DNA of 43,007 bases from Streptomyces antarcticus. GTDB lineage: Bacteria > Actinomycetota > Actinomycetes > Streptomycetales > Streptomycetaceae. Under the pieces are notes generated by a model. The model was not told the origin of the DNA and searched no databases. It saw nothing but the letters and a program-made list of their open reading frames with translations. Both the position numbers and the translations under genes were made by a program. Positions 40,767 through 43,007 of the stretch are shown here, piece by piece (position 1 is the stretch's first letter; each line of letters opens with the position of its first letter). The stretch spans positions 1 to 43,007 of the forward strand of contig NZ_JAPNLM010000044.1 of the NCBI RefSeq assembly GCF_026627255.1, given 5' to 3'.

Positions 40767-42977
40767 GTGCCCGAGGCAAGCACCGCAGCGGGAGACGCCG
40801 CCGGCAGCTCCGGGAGCGCCAGGGCAGGCGCCCCGCGCTCGCTCGCCGAGGCGCTGCGCTCCCGCGACGACACCGCGCTCGCCGCGCTGCTGCGCGCGCG
40901 CCCCGATCTCCTGAGCCCCGTACCGGGCGACGTGACCCAGCTGGCCACCCGCGCCGCCACCCGGGCCTCGGTGGTACGGGCGCTGGAGCGCCTCGACCGG
41001 TTCGCGCTGCAGACGGCCGAGGCGCTGGCCGTGGCCCCGGACCCGTGCCCGTACCCGGTGCTGGAGTCGCTGCTCACCGGCGAGACCGGCACCACCGGGG
41101 AGGACAACGGGGCCCGCGCCGCGCTCCCCCGGGCCCTGGCCTCCCTGCGCGAACAGGCCCTGGTGTGGGGTGACGAGGAGCGGGTGCGGCTGGTGCGCAC
41201 CGCCCGCGAGCTGCTGGCCCCCTCGGCGCAGCGGCCCTCCCCGACCGGCCTCGGGCCGACCGTCGCGGAGGCCACGGCCGGGATGTCGCCGACCCGCGTG
41301 CAGGAGATCGTGTCCGCGGCCGGGCTGCCCGCCACCCACGACCCGGTGTCCGCGGTGTCCGCCCTGACGGGGCTGTTCACCGACCCGGAGCGGATGTCCG
41401 CCCTGCTGGACGAGGCCCCGGCCGAGGCCCACCAGGTGCTGGGGCGGCTCGTGTGGGGCCCGCCGTACGGGGAGGTGACCCCGAACCCGACCGCTCCGGT
41501 GCGCTGGCTGCGCGACCGGGGGCTGCTGCTGCCCGCCTCGGCGCGGACCGTCGTGCTGCCGCGCGAGGTGGCGCTGCACCTGCGCGGCGGGCTCGCGCAC
41601 CGGGACACCGCGCCGGTCGCGCCGCCGGTGCCCGCGCACCGCGAGCACCGTCCACAGCTTGTGGACGCGAACGCCGCCGGGCAGGCGATGGCCGCGCTGT
41701 CGACCGTCGAGGAGCTGGTGAAGTCCTGGGAGTACGCCGGTCCAGCGGTGCTGCGGGCCGGCGGGCTGTCCGTACGGGACCTCAAGCGGGCCGCGGCCAC
41801 CCTGGACGCCACCGAGGCCGCCGCGGCGTTCTGGGCCGAGCTGGCGTACGCGGCCGGGCTGCTGGCCGGCGACGGCGAGGCGGACGAGCGCTACGCCCCC
41901 ACCCCCGCCTTCGACACCTGGTGCGAACTCCCGCCCGCCGAGCGGTGGTCGGCGCTCGCGGCGGCCTGGCTGCCCGCCACCCGCACCGCCGGGCTGGTCG
42001 GCGAACAGGACGCCAAGGGACGCACCCTGTCAGCGCTCGGCCCCGAACTCGACCGCTCCGCCGCCCCCGAGGTGCGCCGCCGCGTCCTCGAACTCCTCGC
42101 CGGGCTCCCCGAGGGCGGAGCCGCCGACCCGGACGCGCTGCTGGCCCGGCTCGCGTGGGAGCGCCCCGTACGCGGGACGAGCGACCTGCGGGCCCGCCTC
42201 GCGCGCTGGGCGCTGGACGAGGCGGAGACCCTGGGCGTCACCGGCCGGGGCGCGCTGTCCGGGCCCGGCCGCGCCCTGCTGGAACACCGCGACCCGGCGC
42301 CGCTGATGGCCCCGCTGCTGCCGGAGCCGGTGGACCACGTCCTGCTCCAGGCCGACCTGACGGCGGTGGCCCCCGGCCCGCTGCGGCGGCCGCTCGGCGA
42401 CACCCTGGCGGTCCTCGCGGACGTGGAGTCCAAGGGCGGTGCGACGGTGTACCGGTTCACGCCGGGCTCGGTGCGGCGCGCCCTGGACGCCGGGCACACC
42501 GCCGTCGACCTGCACGCCTTCCTCAAGGAGCACAGCCGCACCCCCGTCCCGCAGCCGCTGGCGTACCTGATCGACGACGTGGCCCGGCGGCACGGGCACC
42601 TGCGGGTCGGGGCGGCCTCCTCGTACGTGCGATGCGACGACGACGCGATGCTGGGCGAGATCCTCGCCGACAAGCGCTCGGCCGGGCTGGGCCTGCGCCG
42701 CCTCGCGCCGACCGTGCTGGCCGCGCAGTGCGAACCGGGCGCCCTGCTCGACGGGTTGCGGGCGATGGGGTACGCGCCGGCCGCGGAGTCCCGTACCGGC
42801 GACGTCCTGGTGGGCCGGGCCGACGGCCACCGCAGCCCGGGGCGCGCGGCGCCCGTACCGGTGCCGGAGGGGCCGCCGGTGCCGCGGCCCTCGGCTTCGG
42901 CGGGCTGTACGCCGCCGGACTGCTCCTGGCCGGCGAGGACGTCGCCCCGGGGACGAAGGTGCGCGGTGTCGACATAG
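40767..42977 (+). CDS. Helicase C-terminal-domain (Helicase_C_3) protein, 3' end altered
   Basis: This frame of 736 codons encodes a protein with the actinobacterial helicase-associated Helicase_C_3 domain at about 520-640 (DHVLLQADLTAVAPGPLRRP, YRFTPGSVRRALDAGHTAVD, ARRHGHLRVGAASSYVRCDD). It has no Walker A or B motif, so it is not itself a helicase motor. A winged-helix-like region precedes it. It is thought to act in DNA repair or transcription, without firm evidence. GTG 40767 follows AGGAGG; ATG 40710 is a leaderless alternative. From memory, relatives continue well past VPEGPP into further conserved sequence. Here, from about 42,885, the frame reads a Pro/Arg/Ser-rich end (SASAGCTPPDCSWPARTS) that belongs to another gene read out of frame. 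The C-terminus is therefore probably lost. Confidence 0.8.
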   Translation: MPEASTAAGDAAGSSGSARAGAPRSLAEALRSRDDTALAALLRARPDLLSPVPGDVTQLATRAATRASVVRALERLDRFALQTAEALAVAPDPCPYPVLESLLTGETGTTGEDNGARAALPRALASLREQALVWGDEERVRLVRTARELLAPSAQRPSPTGLGPTVAEATAGMSPTRVQEIVSAAGLPATHDPVSAVSALTGLFTDPERMSALLDEAPAEAHQVLGRLVWGPPYGEVTPNPTAPVRWLRDRGLLLPASARTVVLPREVALHLRGGLAHRDTAPVAPPVPAHREHRPQLVDANAAGQAMAALSTVEELVKSWEYAGPAVLRAGGLSVRDLKRAAATLDATEAAAAFWAELAYAAGLLAGDGEADERYAPTPAFDTWCELPPAERWSALAAAWLPATRTAGLVGEQDAKGRTLSALGPELDRSAAPEVRRRVLELLAGLPEGGAADPDALLARLAWERPVRGTSDLRARLARWALDEAETLGVTGRGALSGPGRALLEHRDPAPLMAPLLPEPVDHVLLQADLTAVAPGPLRRPLGDTLAVLADVESKGGATVYRFTPGSVRRALDAGHTAVDLHAFLKEHSRTPVPQPLAYLIDDVARRHGHLRVGAASSYVRCDDDAMLGEILADKRSAGLGLRRLAPTVLAAQCEPGALLDGLRAMGYAPAAESRTGDVLVGRADGHRSPGRAAPVPVPEGPPVPRPSASAGCTPPDCSWPARTSPRGRRCAVST

Positions 42978-43007
42978 GCGGCATGAGCCGTGCCGAGGCC
43001 CGCCAGG
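42881..43007 (+). pseudogene. VanW-family protein, 5' part lacking a start, runs off window
   Basis: In the +2 frame relative to the helicase gene the last 42 codons read a membrane helix (ALGFGGLYAAGLLLAG) followed by EDVAPGTKVRGVDIGGMSRA. This is the typical opening of VanW-family proteins with a PG_binding_4 domain (GTxVxGVDIGGMSxxEA), which are membrane-anchored and face the cell wall. No ATG or GTG occurs in this frame for more than 100 bases upstream, where the DNA instead codes for the helicase protein. The coding start seems to be missing, by deletion or by a join in the assembly. The gene continues beyond the window. Confidence 0.65.

Noticed and set aside
41650..41669. Two facing TCCACA-type DnaA-box-like sequences (GTCCACAGCTTGTGGAC)
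   Set aside because: They are inside a coding sequence (PQLVDAN), each box is imperfect, and there is no cluster as at an origin.

Overview
The window is chromosomal DNA of very high G+C content from an actinomycete, almost certainly a Streptomyces. The signs are G/C-biased third codon positions, many GTG starts, futalosine-pathway menaquinone genes, actinobacterial DUF2530, DUF2771 and DUF3027 families, a class F sortase, and many leaderless promoters. It looks like conserved core chromosome. I saw no rRNA, tRNA, CRISPR array, insertion sequence, prophage or biosynthetic gene cluster.

Layout. (1) 1-221: non-coding repeats. (2) 222-8005, minus strand: a five-gene operon in which each stop overlaps the next start by 4 bases. 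Its order is a mycothiol-dependent-type protein, an AtuA-like DUF1446 protein, an acyl-CoA carboxylase beta subunit, a biotinylated alpha subunit and an acyl-CoA dehydrogenase. This is a branched-chain or isoprenoid acyl-CoA catabolic unit, with a 22-bp palindrome in its promoter. A perfect 16-bp parS (ParB) site lies inside the alpha-subunit gene. (3) 8352-13154: a CocE/NonD hydrolase, a small protein divergent from a WYL-type regulator with a palindrome between them, a DUF1801 protein and an EamA exporter. (4) 13229-16228: a 999-residue FAD/Fe-S oxidoreductase, divergent from serC (16314-17432). (5) 17760-19224: a secreted Ig-like protein and a class F sortase. (6) 19288-24955: a large sacsin/Hsp90-type ATPase and a CtpE-like P-type ATPase. 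(7) 25090-29215: DUF2530, a purine permease, an orphan ribbon-helix-helix protein, and a MarR-MFS pair with its operator. (8) 29250-33037: ThpR, a 29-residue membrane peptide, an aldo/keto reductase under a MerR-type promoter, an SGNH hydrolase and a secreted propeller-like protein. (9) 33102-37913: DUF3027, an MFS protein, a DUF2771 lipoprotein, mqnB and mqnD. (10) 37995-43007: a cold-shock protein, small membrane proteins, a HAD phosphatase and a helicase C-terminal-domain gene. That gene breaks off at about 42,885 and runs into the out-of-frame start of a VanW-family gene.

I found no wholly new multi-gene system. The points most worth a second look are these: the intragenic parS; a Streptomyces interspersed repeat carried in frame inside two catalytic genes; the helicase/VanW junction; a possible structured leader before the purine permease; a DosR/OsdR-like box before the sortase pair; the LPETS end of that secreted protein; perfect MerR, MarR and WYL-type operators; and about ten leaderless promoters with a 6-7 nt gap from the -10 box to the start codon. 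All family names come from recognising motifs, not from database searches.
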